Below are positions 49,233 through 57,879 of a stretch of DNA of 64,000 nucleotides, piece by piece. Made by a program: the position numbers and the translations under genes. The notes under the pieces are model-generated. The model had not been told where the DNA came from. It saw only the letters and a list, made by a program, of their open reading frames with translations, and made no database searches. Position 1 is the first letter of the stretch. The number at the start of each line of letters is the position of its first letter. Source of the stretch: an uncultured Oscillospiraceae bacterium. Its GTDB lineage: Bacteria; Bacillota; Clostridia; Oscillospirales; Oscillospiraceae. The stretch spans positions 1-64,000 of the forward strand of contig CAKTPI010000001.1 of the NCBI GenBank assembly GCA_934591635.1, read 5' to 3'.

Positions 49233-50744
49233 ATGAAAAATTCGGGCGTGCGCCGGATAGCCCCTTATCTGCTGCTCGGCGTACTGAGCTTTATTTTTCT
49301 GCTTGTGTTCTTTACACGTATTCATCCCGTCGGTGTATTTGATGGGGATGATTGGGCAGGCATCGCCCTGGTGCGGGATGCTGTTCCGTCGTCCTCCAGT
49401 TGGAATCCTACCCGGGTTTTCCCGGAGCTTGCTATGCCGGCGGTGGGCTTTCTGGCGGCCTATTTTGTTACGCCTTTGGTCGGGGATTATCTGCAGGCCA
49501 TTACGCTGACCTATGGATTTGTGCTTTCGGCCTGTATCTGTGCCTATCTTCTGCTGTTTTTCTGGTTCGCCAGAAACGAATTCCGGCTGATGGGGTGGCG
49601 GGCTTTTCCGGCAGCGGTGCTGTTCCTGACGGCCCATTTCTGGATGCTTCGCAGCAGCGCAGAGGGAAATGCCCATCTGTTTCTGGCTCGAAATCTCACC
49701 TGCTATTTTTACTATACCATCCCTTCGCTGTGCGGCGGCATGCTGGTGCTGCTGCTTGAACGGAGGCCGGATCTTTGGCGGCAGAGTACTGCGGCAGCAA
49801 AGGGACTGCTGGCCCTGGCAGTTTACCTGGCCATCAATTCCAATCTGTTCAGCTCCATTGTGCTGATTGCTTACTGCGGCACTGTCCTGCTGCAGCGGGT
49901 TATTTGGCCGGTGCTACGGAAGAAGACGGCGCTGAAATCAGCCTTGCGGGAGAATGGGTTCTATGCTGCTGCGGTGGCGGTGTGGCTGTGCTCCTTGGTG
50001 TTGGAGGTGCGGGGCGGCCGCGCCGGTTCCGTTGGAACCTCCGGCGGCATATCCGGAATTACTGCTGCGGCCCGCAATCTTGCAGCGGCATTCGGCAAGC
50101 TCAATAAATTCTTTGCACTGTTCACGGTAGGTACTTGTGTATTGGCCGCTGCGGTTTTCTTGCGGCGGCGGAAGAAGAGGGATGAAAAGGAAGACGCATT
50201 TCTGGCGAGAATGTTCCGCTTCTTCCTGGCCGGTGCTGTAACTGCGCTGTACCAGGTGCTGCTGTGCGGCGTGACGGGACTTTCTAGCTACCTGACCTTT
50301 GCGGATGTGCAGATTTCCATATTTTTCTTCCTGCTGCTGTTCCTGTTCAGCGCGGTGAGCTATCTGATGGAGACACTTCCGGTTTATGAGACGGTACTGC
50401 CCCTGGTACTGTGCTTTGCCTTGTTCAATTGCAACCGGGCAGGGGCTAGCTACCGGGATGCCTATCAGGAAATCCCCAACGCAAACCTGGCATCGGCGGT
50501 GTCCCGCAGCGTCTACCAGCAGATTCAGGAGGCGGATCAAAGCGGTTTGCAGGAGATGGAGCTGTACGTTCCGGTGTTCGAGAGCTACGAGGATAATTTC
50601 CCATTGCCCACCTACGTGGGGGCGGTGCTGTCCAGAACGCTCTATGAGCACGGCCAGATCAGCAGCCCCATTAACATTACAGTTGTCCCTACCAGGGAAC
50701 TCAACGTAATGCTGGGACTGGAGGAATCGGATGCGCCCGCTTGA
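49233..50744 (+). CDS. Polytopic membrane protein of unknown function
   Basis: 503 residues and about eleven membrane helices, with an extracytoplasmic loop near residues 30-60 (HPVGVFDGDDWAGIAL) that has an Asp-Asp pair. The C-terminal 100 residues are soluble and mixed alpha/beta (YVPVFESYEDNFPLPTY). The overall layout resembles membrane glycosyltransferases of the GT-C fold (DUF6056/GtrII-like), in which an early acidic loop residue is catalytic, but no family motif is certain. It starts at ATG 49233 behind AGGAGG. Alternative: a transporter. Confidence 0.7.
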   Translation: MKNSGVRRIAPYLLLGVLSFIFLLVFFTRIHPVGVFDGDDWAGIALVRDAVPSSSSWNPTRVFPELAMPAVGFLAAYFVTPLVGDYLQAITLTYGFVLSACICAYLLLFFWFARNEFRLMGWRAFPAAVLFLTAHFWMLRSSAEGNAHLFLARNLTCYFYYTIPSLCGGMLVLLLERRPDLWRQSTAAAKGLLALAVYLAINSNLFSSIVLIAYCGTVLLQRVIWPVLRKKTALKSALRENGFYAAAVAVWLCSLVLEVRGGRAGSVGTSGGISGITAAARNLAAAFGKLNKFFALFTVGTCVLAAAVFLRRRKKRDEKEDAFLARMFRFFLAGAVTALYQVLLCGVTGLSSYLTFADVQISIFFFLLLFLFSAVSYLMETLPVYETVLPLVLCFALFNCNRAGASYRDAYQEIPNANLASAVSRSVYQQIQEADQSGLQEMELYVPVFESYEDNFPLPTYVGAVLSRTLYEHGQISSPINITVVPTRELNVMLGLEESDAPA

Positions 50745-50815
50745 AAACCGGGACATCCAACCATACAACTAAAGATACAAAGCGGAAGATTATTGAAACC
50801 GGAAAGGAAAAATAG

Positions 50816-52006
50816 ATGAACGAGATTTTCTTAATGAAGCTGGGGGAAATCGTCCTCAAAGGCGGCAACAAGCGCCAGTTTGAGGGCCGCCTGCGGCAGA
50901 ATGTCCGCCGGAGAATGAAGCCCTATGGCAATTTTGATGTGTATATCATGCAGTCCACTGTGTATGTGGAGCCTCAGGACGAAGAGGCAGATGTGGAAGG
51001 CGCGTGGGAGGCTTGCCGCAGCATTTTCGGCGTGGTGTCCCTGTGCCGGTGCCGCCCCTGTGAGAAAAACCTGGATGCCATTTTTGAGGCCTGTGAGGCT
51101 TACCTGGGGGATGACCTGGATTGTGCAAAGTCCTTCAAGGTGGAGTCCAAGCGGTCGGACAAGCAGTTCCCGATGAACTCCATTGCCATTTCCCAAGAGA
51201 TCGGTGGCCGTTTGGCGGAGGCTCACCCGGGGACGGCGGTGGATGTGCATCATCCGGAATATACGGTTTTTGTGGAGATCCGGGATTTTGCAGCTTATGT
51301 TCACGGCCCTGCAGAGCCTGGCGCGGGCGGCCTGCCCACCGGTGTGGGCGGCAGAGCCATGTGCCTGCTGTCCGGCGGCATTGATTCCCCGGTCTCTTCT
51401 TATATGATTGCCAAGCGGGGCGTGGAGATTGAGGCGGTGCATTTCTTCTCTTACCCTTACACCTCCCAGCTGGCAAAGGATAAGGTGCTGGAACTGGCTC
51501 GTCTGGTCACCCGCTATTCCGGCAGAATGACCGTGAATGTGGTGCCCTTTACCGAGATTCAGGAGGCCATCCGGGATAACTGCCCCGAGGAGTTCTTTAC
51601 TTTGATCATGCGCCGGTTCATGATGGAGATTTCTGCCGTTCTTGCCAAGCAGGATGGCTGCGGTGCCCTGGTTACCGGTGAAAATCTGGGGCAGGTGGCA
51701 TCCCAGACCATGGAGGCCATGGCGGTCACCGGCGCTGTGGTGGATATCCCGGTGTTCATGCCCCTTGTCGGTATGGATAAAGAGGAAATTGTCACCATTG
51801 CCCGGAAAATTGGAACCTTGGAAACCTCCATTCTGCCCTATGAGGATTGCTGCACCGTCTTTACACCCAAGCATCCCAAGACCAAGCCAACCCTGGGCCA
51901 AGTGGTTTATGCCGAGCGGAATCTGAACCGGCAGGAGCTGATTGATCGCGCCCTGGCGGGAGTGGAAAAGATCAAGGTAGCTTATCATGATGACGCTCTG
52001 CTCTGA
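50816..52006 (+). CDS. thiI: tRNA 4-thiouridine synthase ThiI (no rhodanese domain)
   Basis: 396 residues. N-terminal ferredoxin-like and THUMP domains (about 1-165), then the PP-loop ATPase with SGGIDSP (186-192). In B. subtilis-type ThiI the rhodanese domain is missing, as here; the conserved C-terminal cysteine pair in YEDCCTVF is present. It makes 4-thiouridine at position 8 of tRNA and can feed sulfur to thiazole synthesis. The cysteine desulfurase at 38821 is a candidate sulfur donor; no dedicated NifZ gene is adjacent. Confidence 0.95.
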   Translation: MNEIFLMKLGEIVLKGGNKRQFEGRLRQNVRRRMKPYGNFDVYIMQSTVYVEPQDEEADVEGAWEACRSIFGVVSLCRCRPCEKNLDAIFEACEAYLGDDLDCAKSFKVESKRSDKQFPMNSIAISQEIGGRLAEAHPGTAVDVHHPEYTVFVEIRDFAAYVHGPAEPGAGGLPTGVGGRAMCLLSGGIDSPVSSYMIAKRGVEIEAVHFFSYPYTSQLAKDKVLELARLVTRYSGRMTVNVVPFTEIQEAIRDNCPEEFFTLIMRRFMMEISAVLAKQDGCGALVTGENLGQVASQTMEAMAVTGAVVDIPVFMPLVGMDKEEIVTIARKIGTLETSILPYEDCCTVFTPKHPKTKPTLGQVVYAERNLNRQELIDRALAGVEKIKVAYHDDALL

Positions 52007-52451
52007 GGTGCTGTCTGCCTTGCAGGGAAAGACCCTGGTGACGGCGGAGAGCTGCACCGGCGGCGGCATTGGCGCGGCGTTGACGGCTGTGCCCGGCAGC
52101 TCCAATGTCTATAAGGGCGGCATTATCAGCTATACCAACTGGGTCAAGCACCATCTGTTGGGCGTGGACGAGGTCTTACTGGAAACAGTGGGGGCTGTCA
52201 GTGCGCCCGTGGCAGAGGCTATGGCCCGGGGAGTCCGGGAAACGCTGCAGGCGGACGTTGCCGTGTCGGTTACCGGTCTGGCCGGCCCCGGCGGGGATGA
52301 ATTCGGAAATCCTGTGGGTACGGTGTTTATCGGCTATTGTGACAGCAACACCACCTTTTCCCGGCATTTCCGCTTCGCCGGCGATCGGAAGGCCGTGCGC
52401 CAGGCTGCCATTGAAGCCGCACTGAATATTGTATTAGAACAGAATCCATAG
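51987..52451 (+). CDS. pncC: Nicotinamide-nucleotide amidohydrolase PncC (CinA C-terminal)
   Basis: 154 residues, overlapping thiI by 20 bases. The CinA-C signature is complete: TAESCTGGGIGAALTAVPGS, then ISYTNWVKHHLLGV and SVTGLAGPGGDEFGNPVGTV. It deamidates NMN to nicotinate mononucleotide for NAD salvage. It is the stand-alone form, without the CinA N-terminal domain. Confidence 0.95.
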   Translation: MMTLCSEVLSALQGKTLVTAESCTGGGIGAALTAVPGSSNVYKGGIISYTNWVKHHLLGVDEVLLETVGAVSAPVAEAMARGVRETLQADVAVSVTGLAGPGGDEFGNPVGTVFIGYCDSNTTFSRHFRFAGDRKAVRQAAIEAALNIVLEQNP

Positions 52452-52519
52452 GGGCGGATAGCATCCGACTGTAACCCCGGATTTTAGCAAGCATTCGGGA
52501 ACGCATACGCCATTGTGGG

Positions 52520-52560
52520 GGTCGGCTGGTAGTCGACCTGTCCGGCGCAGAATGCGCCGG
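52520..52560. repeat. Paired hairpins in the pncC-luxS gap
   Basis: GGTCGGCT-ggt-AGTCGACC (52520-52538, one G-U pair) followed by CCGGCGCA-gaa-TGCGCCGG (52542-52560). The first hairpin shares the CGGCTGGTAG core with the stem-loop at 5178-5198. The rest of the 153-bp gap shows nothing else. Confidence 0.45.
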
Positions 52561-52604
52561 AGATTGCTGCGACCACATCTATTTTACTTTACGGAGAACA
52601 CAAC

Positions 52605-53081
52605 ATGGAAAAGATAACCAGCTTCACCATTGACCATATCAAATTGCAGCCCGGCCTTTATGTGTCCCGCAAGGACAAGGTGGGCGCCGAAACGGTTACC
52701 ACCTTTGACCTGCGCCTGACCAGCCCCAATGAGGAACCGGTGATGAACACCGCCGAGGTGCACACCATCGAGCATTTGGCGGCAACCTATCTTCGGAATG
52801 AACCCCGATGGAAGGAAAAGGTGCTCTATTTCGGCCCCATGGGCTGCCGCACCGGGTTCTATCTGCTGCTGGCGGGGGACTATACCTCTCGGGATGTCCT
52901 GCCCCTGGTGCTGGATTGCTTCCGTTTTATCCGGGATTACCGGGGCGATGTGCCCGGTGCATCTCCCAAGGACTGCGGCAACTACCTGGATATGAATCTG
53001 AATATGGCGAATTTTTGGGGCGCAAAATATGCGGCTTTGCTAGGAAATATTCCTCAGGATCGTCTGGTTTACCCGGAATAA
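52605..53081 (+). CDS. luxS: S-ribosylhomocysteine lyase LuxS
   Basis: 158 residues. Zinc ligands His53, His57 (HTIEH) and Cys124, catalytic Cys81 (GPMGCRTGFY) and Glu56 are all kept. It cleaves S-ribosylhomocysteine to homocysteine and DPD, the precursor of autoinducer-2. Its pathway partner MtnN is encoded at 54545, so both steps of SAH recycling are close together. The gap to pncC contains two hairpins but no clear SAM/SAH riboswitch. Confidence 0.96.
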   Translation: MEKITSFTIDHIKLQPGLYVSRKDKVGAETVTTFDLRLTSPNEEPVMNTAEVHTIEHLAATYLRNEPRWKEKVLYFGPMGCRTGFYLLLAGDYTSRDVLPLVLDCFRFIRDYRGDVPGASPKDCGNYLDMNLNMANFWGAKYAALLGNIPQDRLVYPE

Positions 53082-53094
53082 TGAAAAAACAGCA

Positions 53095-53556
53095 ATGAAA
53101 AAGGCAGGCAAAGCAATCCTGCGTTCGCTGATCAGTGTTGCGCTGTGCGTGATCCTTACAGCGGGCGTCAAAATTGCACTGGACGGTTGCTGGCTGGTGA
53201 TTTGGCCCATCGATGGAAAAATTCTGTCTGTTACGATTTCCTATCCCGATTTGTCGGCGGACACAAAGAAAATTACCAGTGCTGATGAGATAAAACGGTG
53301 CGCCAATATGCTGAATTTCCTGAATTATGATATTTTTAAGCAGTCCCAGGATGATGCGGAACCTTTGATTACCTATACCTACCATATGAAGGACGGAACG
53401 GATATGGTGGTTGCGGCCAACAATGACACCGTTTTTTACAAGGGAGAGCAGCATGTCTTGAAAAAACAGGGCCTGTTTGTTAATCTGACAGAGGGCCTGT
53501 TTTTCCAGGAAAAGATGGCAGGAGAGAACGAATTCCCATCAGAAAGGAAACGGTAA
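53095..53556 (+). CDS. Small anchored extracytoplasmic protein of unknown function
   Basis: 153 residues with one N-terminal membrane helix (about 9-31, ILRSLISVALCVILTAGVKI) that may be a signal anchor. The rest is a domain of about 110 residues with beta-strand character (ILSVTISYPDLSADTKKI and TYTYHMKDGTDMVVAANN), perhaps a DUF5301-type fold. No good Shine-Dalgarno precedes the ATG 53095, 13 bases after luxS; translation may be coupled through a short frame starting at 53082. Function unknown. Confidence 0.7.
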   Translation: MKKAGKAILRSLISVALCVILTAGVKIALDGCWLVIWPIDGKILSVTISYPDLSADTKKITSADEIKRCANMLNFLNYDIFKQSQDDAEPLITYTYHMKDGTDMVVAANNDTVFYKGEQHVLKKQGLFVNLTEGLFFQEKMAGENEFPSERKR

Positions 53557-53557
53557 T

Positions 53558-54019
53558 ATGAACAGGACAGATTTAGCAGATATTTTTGATAAATACTGCA
53601 AAAAGCTGAGAATCGTCCCGGCTTGGGATGTGAAACTGGAATTTGTGGAGGATCCCTCCTGGCGGAAAACAGGGGATTTCAAAATCGACTGTGATGATAG
53701 GAAAGCAGTGCTTTTGCTGAATGCAGTCAATCCCAAGCAGGAGAATCTGGAGGAGGTCATTTGCCACGAGCTGATGCACCTGAAAATGTACCCCTTAGAT
53801 CAGGTGACGGAGTCCCTGATTGTCAATACTTTTGAGGAGGGCAGTCCGGCCAGCAATTTCGCTTATCAGCTGTTCTTTACCACCCTGGAGCAGACGGTGG
53901 AGGAACTGACAAAGTGCTTCCTCCTTGAATTTGGAGACAACCGAGAGCTGTCCTATGGCCGCTGTAAGGGGAAGAAATCCTTTAATGAACTGTATGATGG
54001 CCTGAAAAATCTGGAATGA
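53558..54019 (+). CDS. Small putative zinc metalloprotease-like protein (HExxH)
   Basis: 153 residues without signal peptide. The core is VICHELMHLKMYPL, an HExxH zinc motif (His-Glu-Leu-Met-His) in a helix, preceded by beta strands (WDVKLEFVEDPSWRKTGDF). A third ligand is not obvious. The layout resembles SprT/WSS-like or ImmA-like small metallopeptidases. It begins one base after the preceding stop with AAAGGAAA upstream. The substrate and partner are unknown. Confidence 0.78.
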   Translation: MNRTDLADIFDKYCKKLRIVPAWDVKLEFVEDPSWRKTGDFKIDCDDRKAVLLLNAVNPKQENLEEVICHELMHLKMYPLDQVTESLIVNTFEEGSPASNFAYQLFFTTLEQTVEELTKCFLLEFGDNRELSYGRCKGKKSFNELYDGLKNLE

Positions 54020-54055
54020 GATTCATATGGGAGCACAATAATTGCGGCGCTTGTC

Positions 54056-54518
54056 ATGATGGCAGCATATTTCCTTATCCTGTATGCGGGCGTTGGGTTC
54101 ATCCAGGATAAGCGGTTCTTTTCCTCTGCACCAAAGGAGAACCTGGCGGCCATTCCGGATAAAAAAGAGCGCTTCCCCGGTGCGCATGTGGTGGGCTGGG
54201 TGATCGGCATTGCTGCCATTTTGATGTTTGCGGGGGCATTTATCCTTGGCGCGTGGGACGGCGTGAAGCGGGATTACGGCTTCCTGCAATTTTTTTGGGC
54301 GGTTCCTTGCGATGCTTTACCTGATGGAGATTTACGATATTTGCTTCTTCGACTGGTACCTGCTGTGCCATTCCAATTTCTTCCCCCATTTTTACCCGGA
54401 ACTCAAGGGCGTTGTGGGGCCGCAGCAGTTTGGGTATAACAAAAAGACGCATATCATGCATTTTATTCTCTACATCCCCGCCTGTGCCGTGCTGGCATGG
54501 GTGTGTACGCTCTTGTAA
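54056..54518 (+). pseudogene. Frameshifted integral membrane protein gene
   Basis: Two overlapping frames make one membrane protein. The first frame runs from about 54056 (MMAAYFLILYAGVGFIQDKR, then a VVGWVIGIAAILMFAGAFIL helix) to GFLQFF at a run of seven T (54290-54296). The second frame continues from there (GRFLAMLYLMEIYDICFFDW, then HFILYIPACAVLAWVCTLL) to the stop at 54516-54518. With six T the two would join into a four-helix protein of about 154 residues. The start is also unclear: no ribosome binding site precedes 54056, and an ATG at 54027 is out of frame. It may be a decaying gene, a phase-variable tract or a sequencing error. Confidence 0.8.
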
Positions 54519-54544
54519 TTGTAATTGCAAAAAGGAGAGATTCT

Positions 54545-55249
54545 ATGACGAAGCTGGGAATCATCGGTGCCATGCAGGAGGAGATTGAAACGCTGCTGCA
54601 CCTGATGGTAAATAAGACAGAAAAGGAAGTCGCAGGGAGTGTCTTCCATGACGGGATCCTGGAAGGACTGCCTGTCACAGTGGTGCAGTGTGGCATCGGT
54701 AAAGTCAATGCGGCCCTGTGCACACAAATCCTCTGCGATTTGTTCGGTGTGACCCACCTGGTGAACACCGGCATTGCTGGTTCGCTGTGCAATGACCTGG
54801 ACATTGGGGACATGGTGGTAAGCCAGGATGCCATGTACCACGATGTGGACGCCACTGCTTTCGGTTATCCCCTGGGCAAGGTGCCTCAAATGGATGTGAC
54901 GGCTTTCCCGGCAGATGAAACCATGATCGGCCTGGCCTTTGCGGCGGCTGAAGCGGTAAACCCCGGCCACACCAAGATCGGACGGGTTGCCAGCGGTGAC
55001 CAGTTTGTTGCAAGCAAAGAGATGAAGGACAAAATTGTCTCCATCACCCAGGGCTTGTGCACAGAGATGGAGGGCGCGGCCATTGCCCAGACAGCCTACC
55101 GGAACCGGCTGCCCTTTGTGATTCTTCGGGCGATTTCCGATAAGGCCGATAACAGCGCTGAGATGGACTACCCCACCTTTGAAACCATTGCCGCACACCG
55201 TTGTGCCGCTGTCACGCAAAAGCTGGCAGCCCATTTGCGGGAACTGTAA
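54545..55249 (+). CDS. mtnN: 5'-methylthioadenosine/S-adenosylhomocysteine nucleosidase
   Basis: 234 residues from ATG 54545 (AAGGAGAG upstream). Family marks are IGIIGAMQEEIETLL-like N-terminus (LGIIGAMQEEIETL), NTGIAGSL, the ligand-binding MEGAAIAQTA and the catalytic Asp in RAISDKAD. It removes adenine from SAH or MTA; the S-ribosylhomocysteine made is the substrate of LuxS encoded at 52605. Terminator follows at 55256-55291. Confidence 0.96.
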   Translation: MTKLGIIGAMQEEIETLLHLMVNKTEKEVAGSVFHDGILEGLPVTVVQCGIGKVNAALCTQILCDLFGVTHLVNTGIAGSLCNDLDIGDMVVSQDAMYHDVDATAFGYPLGKVPQMDVTAFPADETMIGLAFAAAEAVNPGHTKIGRVASGDQFVASKEMKDKIVSITQGLCTEMEGAAIAQTAYRNRLPFVILRAISDKADNSAEMDYPTFETIAAHRCAAVTQKLAAHLREL

Positions 55250-55255
55250 ACCCGA

Positions 55256-55291
55256 AAGCGGAGGAATTGACAGACGGTTCCTCCGCTTTTA
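55256..55291 (+). terminator. Terminator of the thiI-mtnN segment
   Basis: AAGCGGAGGAA (55256-55266) / TTCCTCCGCTT (55278-55288) followed by TTTA. Confidence 0.8.
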
Positions 55292-55318
55292 CTTCGCACC
55301 GGAATGGAGAGAATGCAA

Positions 55319-56347
55319 ATGACCATTTTGATTACGGGAGTAGCCGGGTTCATCGGCGCCAATCTGGCGCTGCGGCTTCTGCGGGACAATCCGGAGGTAC
55401 AAGTCATTGGCCTGGACTGCCTGAATGATTACTATGATGTCCGGCTGAAGCGGTATCGGCTGGAGCAGCTGAGCCAATATCCAAATTTCCGGTTTGTCCG
55501 GGGAAATTTGGGGGATAAGAAGCTGCTGCTGGATATGTTTCAGACCTACCGTCCGAAGATCGCGGTGAATCTGGCTGCCCAGGCGGGGGTGCGGTATTCC
55601 ATCGAAAACCCGGATGCCTATCTTGAGAGCAATGTGGTTGGTTTTTTCCATATGCTGGAGGCTTGCCGCCGGTATCCGGTGGAGCACCTGGTGTATGCCT
55701 CCAGCTCCTCGGTCTATGGAAGCAGTGCCCGGATTCCCTATTCCACGGAGGAAAAGACAGACTGTCCGGTGTCGCTGTATGCAGCTACCAAGAAAAGTGA
55801 CGAGCTGATGGCCTATGCCTATGCCAAGCTCTATAATATTCCCACCACCGGCTTGCGGTTCTTCACGGTCTATGGTCCGGCCGGACGACCGGATATGGCG
55901 TATTTCAGCTTCACAGAAAAACTCCGGGCAGGGGAGACCATTGAGATGTTCAATTTTGGCAACTGCCTGCGGGATTTCACTTATATCGATGACATTGTGG
56001 AGGGCGTCGTCCGGGTGATGCATCGCCCGCCGGAGCGCCGGAACGGCACCGATGGCCTGCCCATTGCGCCCCATACGCTGTATAACATTGGCAGCGGTAA
56101 TCCCCAGAGCTTGACGGATTTCGTGGAAATTCTGACACAGGAGCTGATAACGGCGGGGGTGCTGCCTACAGACTTCAATCTGGAAGCACACAGAAAATTG
56201 GTTCCCATGCAGCCGGGAGATGTAGCGGTGACCTATGCGGACACGGCTCCCCTGGAGCGGGACTTCGGCTTCCGGCCCATGACGCCGCTGCGGGAGGGAC
56301 TGCGTTCCTTTGCCCGGTGGTACCGGGCGTTTTATATGGAAAAATAA
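55319..56347 (+). CDS. NAD-dependent UDP-sugar epimerase (UDP-glucuronate 4-epimerase-like)
   Basis: 342 residues from ATG 55319 (GGAG nine bases upstream). Extended short-chain dehydrogenase: NAD-binding GVAGFIG, catalytic Ser/Thr region YASSSSVYG and YAATKKSDE with the YxxxK pair, then RFFTVYGPAGRPDMA, the last matching UDP-glucuronate 4-epimerases. DYYDVRLKRYRLEQL in the N-terminal half is also typical of that group. It likely makes UDP-galacturonate for cell-surface polysaccharide. No glycan cluster surrounds it in this window. Confidence 0.9.
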   Translation: MTILITGVAGFIGANLALRLLRDNPEVQVIGLDCLNDYYDVRLKRYRLEQLSQYPNFRFVRGNLGDKKLLLDMFQTYRPKIAVNLAAQAGVRYSIENPDAYLESNVVGFFHMLEACRRYPVEHLVYASSSSVYGSSARIPYSTEEKTDCPVSLYAATKKSDELMAYAYAKLYNIPTTGLRFFTVYGPAGRPDMAYFSFTEKLRAGETIEMFNFGNCLRDFTYIDDIVEGVVRVMHRPPERRNGTDGLPIAPHTLYNIGSGNPQSLTDFVEILTQELITAGVLPTDFNLEAHRKLVPMQPGDVAVTYADTAPLERDFGFRPMTPLREGLRSFARWYRAFYMEK

Positions 56348-56450
56348 CGGCTGCTTCTTCTTAAAATGCAGAAATGCAGTATAATATTACGCGAATATAT
56401 GCATAAAGCCTTGAAATGAAATTTACAAGAAAGAAAATTGCAAAAACTAG

Positions 56451-56479
56451 TTGCAATTGATTTCAAAACGTGCTTTAAT
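56451..56479 (+). promoter_or_regulatory. Promoter of the sstT transcript
   Basis: TTGCAA (56451-56456), 17-bp spacer, TTTAAT (56474-56479). Another TTGCAA palindrome lies 12 bases upstream. Confidence 0.5.
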
Positions 56480-56511
56480 AGACCCATCTTGTTCACGGCA
56501 AGGTGATGCTT

Positions 56512-56616
56512 ATGACAGAAGACGGCACAGATACCGCAGTTTTCACATTTCGGCAGTTACAAAAAGAAGGAGAGAGAAACCATGTCCAAATTTCAGAAGA
56601 TTGTAAAGAAATATAA
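56512..56616 (+). CDS. Upstream ORF (34 aa) overlapping the sstT start
   Basis: ATG 56512 with AGGTGA five bases upstream; MTEDGTDTAVFTFRQL... has four threonines among its first twelve residues. It reads through the sstT ribosome binding site and ends at 56614-56616, 32 bases inside sstT in another frame. It could be a leader peptide regulating translation of the Ser/Thr transporter, or a chance ORF. Confidence 0.35.
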   Translation: MTEDGTDTAVFTFRQLQKEGERNHVQISEDCKEI

Positions 56617-57829
56617 CGGCGTAAGCCTGATCGTCCGGATCCTGGCCGGCCTGGTGATTGGCACCGTCCTGGCGCTGACAGTTCCCCAGGCTGCCTGGAT
56701 CGGGACGTTGGGCGATTTGTTCGTCAATGCCCTCAAGGGTATTGCACCGGTGCTGGTGTTCGTTATTGTGGCAAGCGCCCTTGCCCAGGGAACGGCAAAG
56801 CTGGACCGGCGGTTTGCCACAGTGATCTGGCTGTATATGCTGACCACCTTCATCGCGGCGGCACTGGCTGTGTGCACCAGCTTCCTGTTTCCGCAGACCG
56901 TAGTGCTGGCAGATGCGGCGCAGTCCGATGTCATCCCCCAGGGCCTGGGCGAGGTGATGAACACCCTGCTTAAAAACTTCGTTGCCAACCCTGTCAGTGC
57001 CATTATGGGCGGCAACTATATTGGCATTCTGTTCTGGGCCTGCATGTTTGGCTTTGCTATGAAGGGCGTCGGAACGGAATCCACCAAGACTTTCCTGGCC
57101 AATACCTCGGATGCTGTTTCCACCATCGTACGTTGGATCATCAATCTGGCCCCCTTTGGCATCCTGGGGTTGGTGTTTACCAATGTGTCCGGCAATGGTC
57201 TGGCAATTTTTACTCAATATGGCAAGCTCCTTGCCCTGCTGGTGGGCACCATGCTGTTTATGGCGCTGGTGGTCAATCCGTCCATCATCTTCTGCTATCT
57301 GCGGGTTAATCCCTATCCGCTGGTTTTCCGCTGCCTGAAGGATTCCGGCCTTACCGCTTTCTTCACCCGCAGTTCTGCCGCCAATATCCCGGTGAATATG
57401 GCCCTGTGCGAGAAGCTGGGGATGGACAAGGATATGTATTCGGTTTCCATTCCCCTGGGTGCTACCATCAATATGGATGGCGCGGCCATTACCATCACCA
57501 TTATGACCCTGGCAGCTGCCAACACCTTGGGCATTCAGGTGTCCCTGCCCGCAGCCATTGTCCTGTCGGTTATGAGTGCCTTGGGCGCCTGCGGCGCGTC
57601 CGGCGTGGCGGGCGGCTCGCTGCTGCTGATCCCAATGGCCTGCTCCCTGTTCGGAATCTCCAATGATGTGGCCATGCAGATGGTTGGCGTGGGCTTCATC
57701 ATCGGCGTGGTGCAGGATTCTGTGGAGACCGCGCTGAATTCTGCCGGTGATGTAGAGTTCGCCGCAACTGCCGAATTCTATCAGTGGCGCAAGCAGGGAA
57801 AGAAACTCCCCGATTTCCTGAAAAAATAA
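56582..57829 (+). CDS. sstT: Serine/threonine:sodium symporter SstT
   Basis: 415 residues, the normal length, in the DAACS (glutamate transporter) superfamily. The helical-hairpin serine-rich motif is FFTRSSAANIPVNM and the second substrate-binding segment is GATINMDGAAITITI, followed by GACGASGVAGGSLLLIPM. It imports serine and threonine with sodium. AGAAGGAG ribosome binding site. An unusual upstream ORF overlaps the start. A threonine aldolase is encoded at 36857, so threonine use in this organism is plausible. Confidence 0.94.
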   Translation: MSKFQKIVKKYNGVSLIVRILAGLVIGTVLALTVPQAAWIGTLGDLFVNALKGIAPVLVFVIVASALAQGTAKLDRRFATVIWLYMLTTFIAAALAVCTSFLFPQTVVLADAAQSDVIPQGLGEVMNTLLKNFVANPVSAIMGGNYIGILFWACMFGFAMKGVGTESTKTFLANTSDAVSTIVRWIINLAPFGILGLVFTNVSGNGLAIFTQYGKLLALLVGTMLFMALVVNPSIIFCYLRVNPYPLVFRCLKDSGLTAFFTRSSAANIPVNMALCEKLGMDKDMYSVSIPLGATINMDGAAITITIMTLAAANTLGIQVSLPAAIVLSVMSALGACGASGVAGGSLLLIPMACSLFGISNDVAMQMVGVGFIIGVVQDSVETALNSAGDVEFAATAEFYQWRKQGKKLPDFLKK

Positions 57830-57843
57830 ACTGCATACAAAAA

Positions 57844-57879
57844 ATGGCCGCAGCCGGGCAAACAGCTGCGGTCATTTTT
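57844..57879. terminator. Terminator between sstT and the convergent GNAT gene
   Basis: ATGGCCGCAGC (57844-57854) / GCTGCGGTCAT (57865-57875, one wobble) followed by TTTT. Confidence 0.75.
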
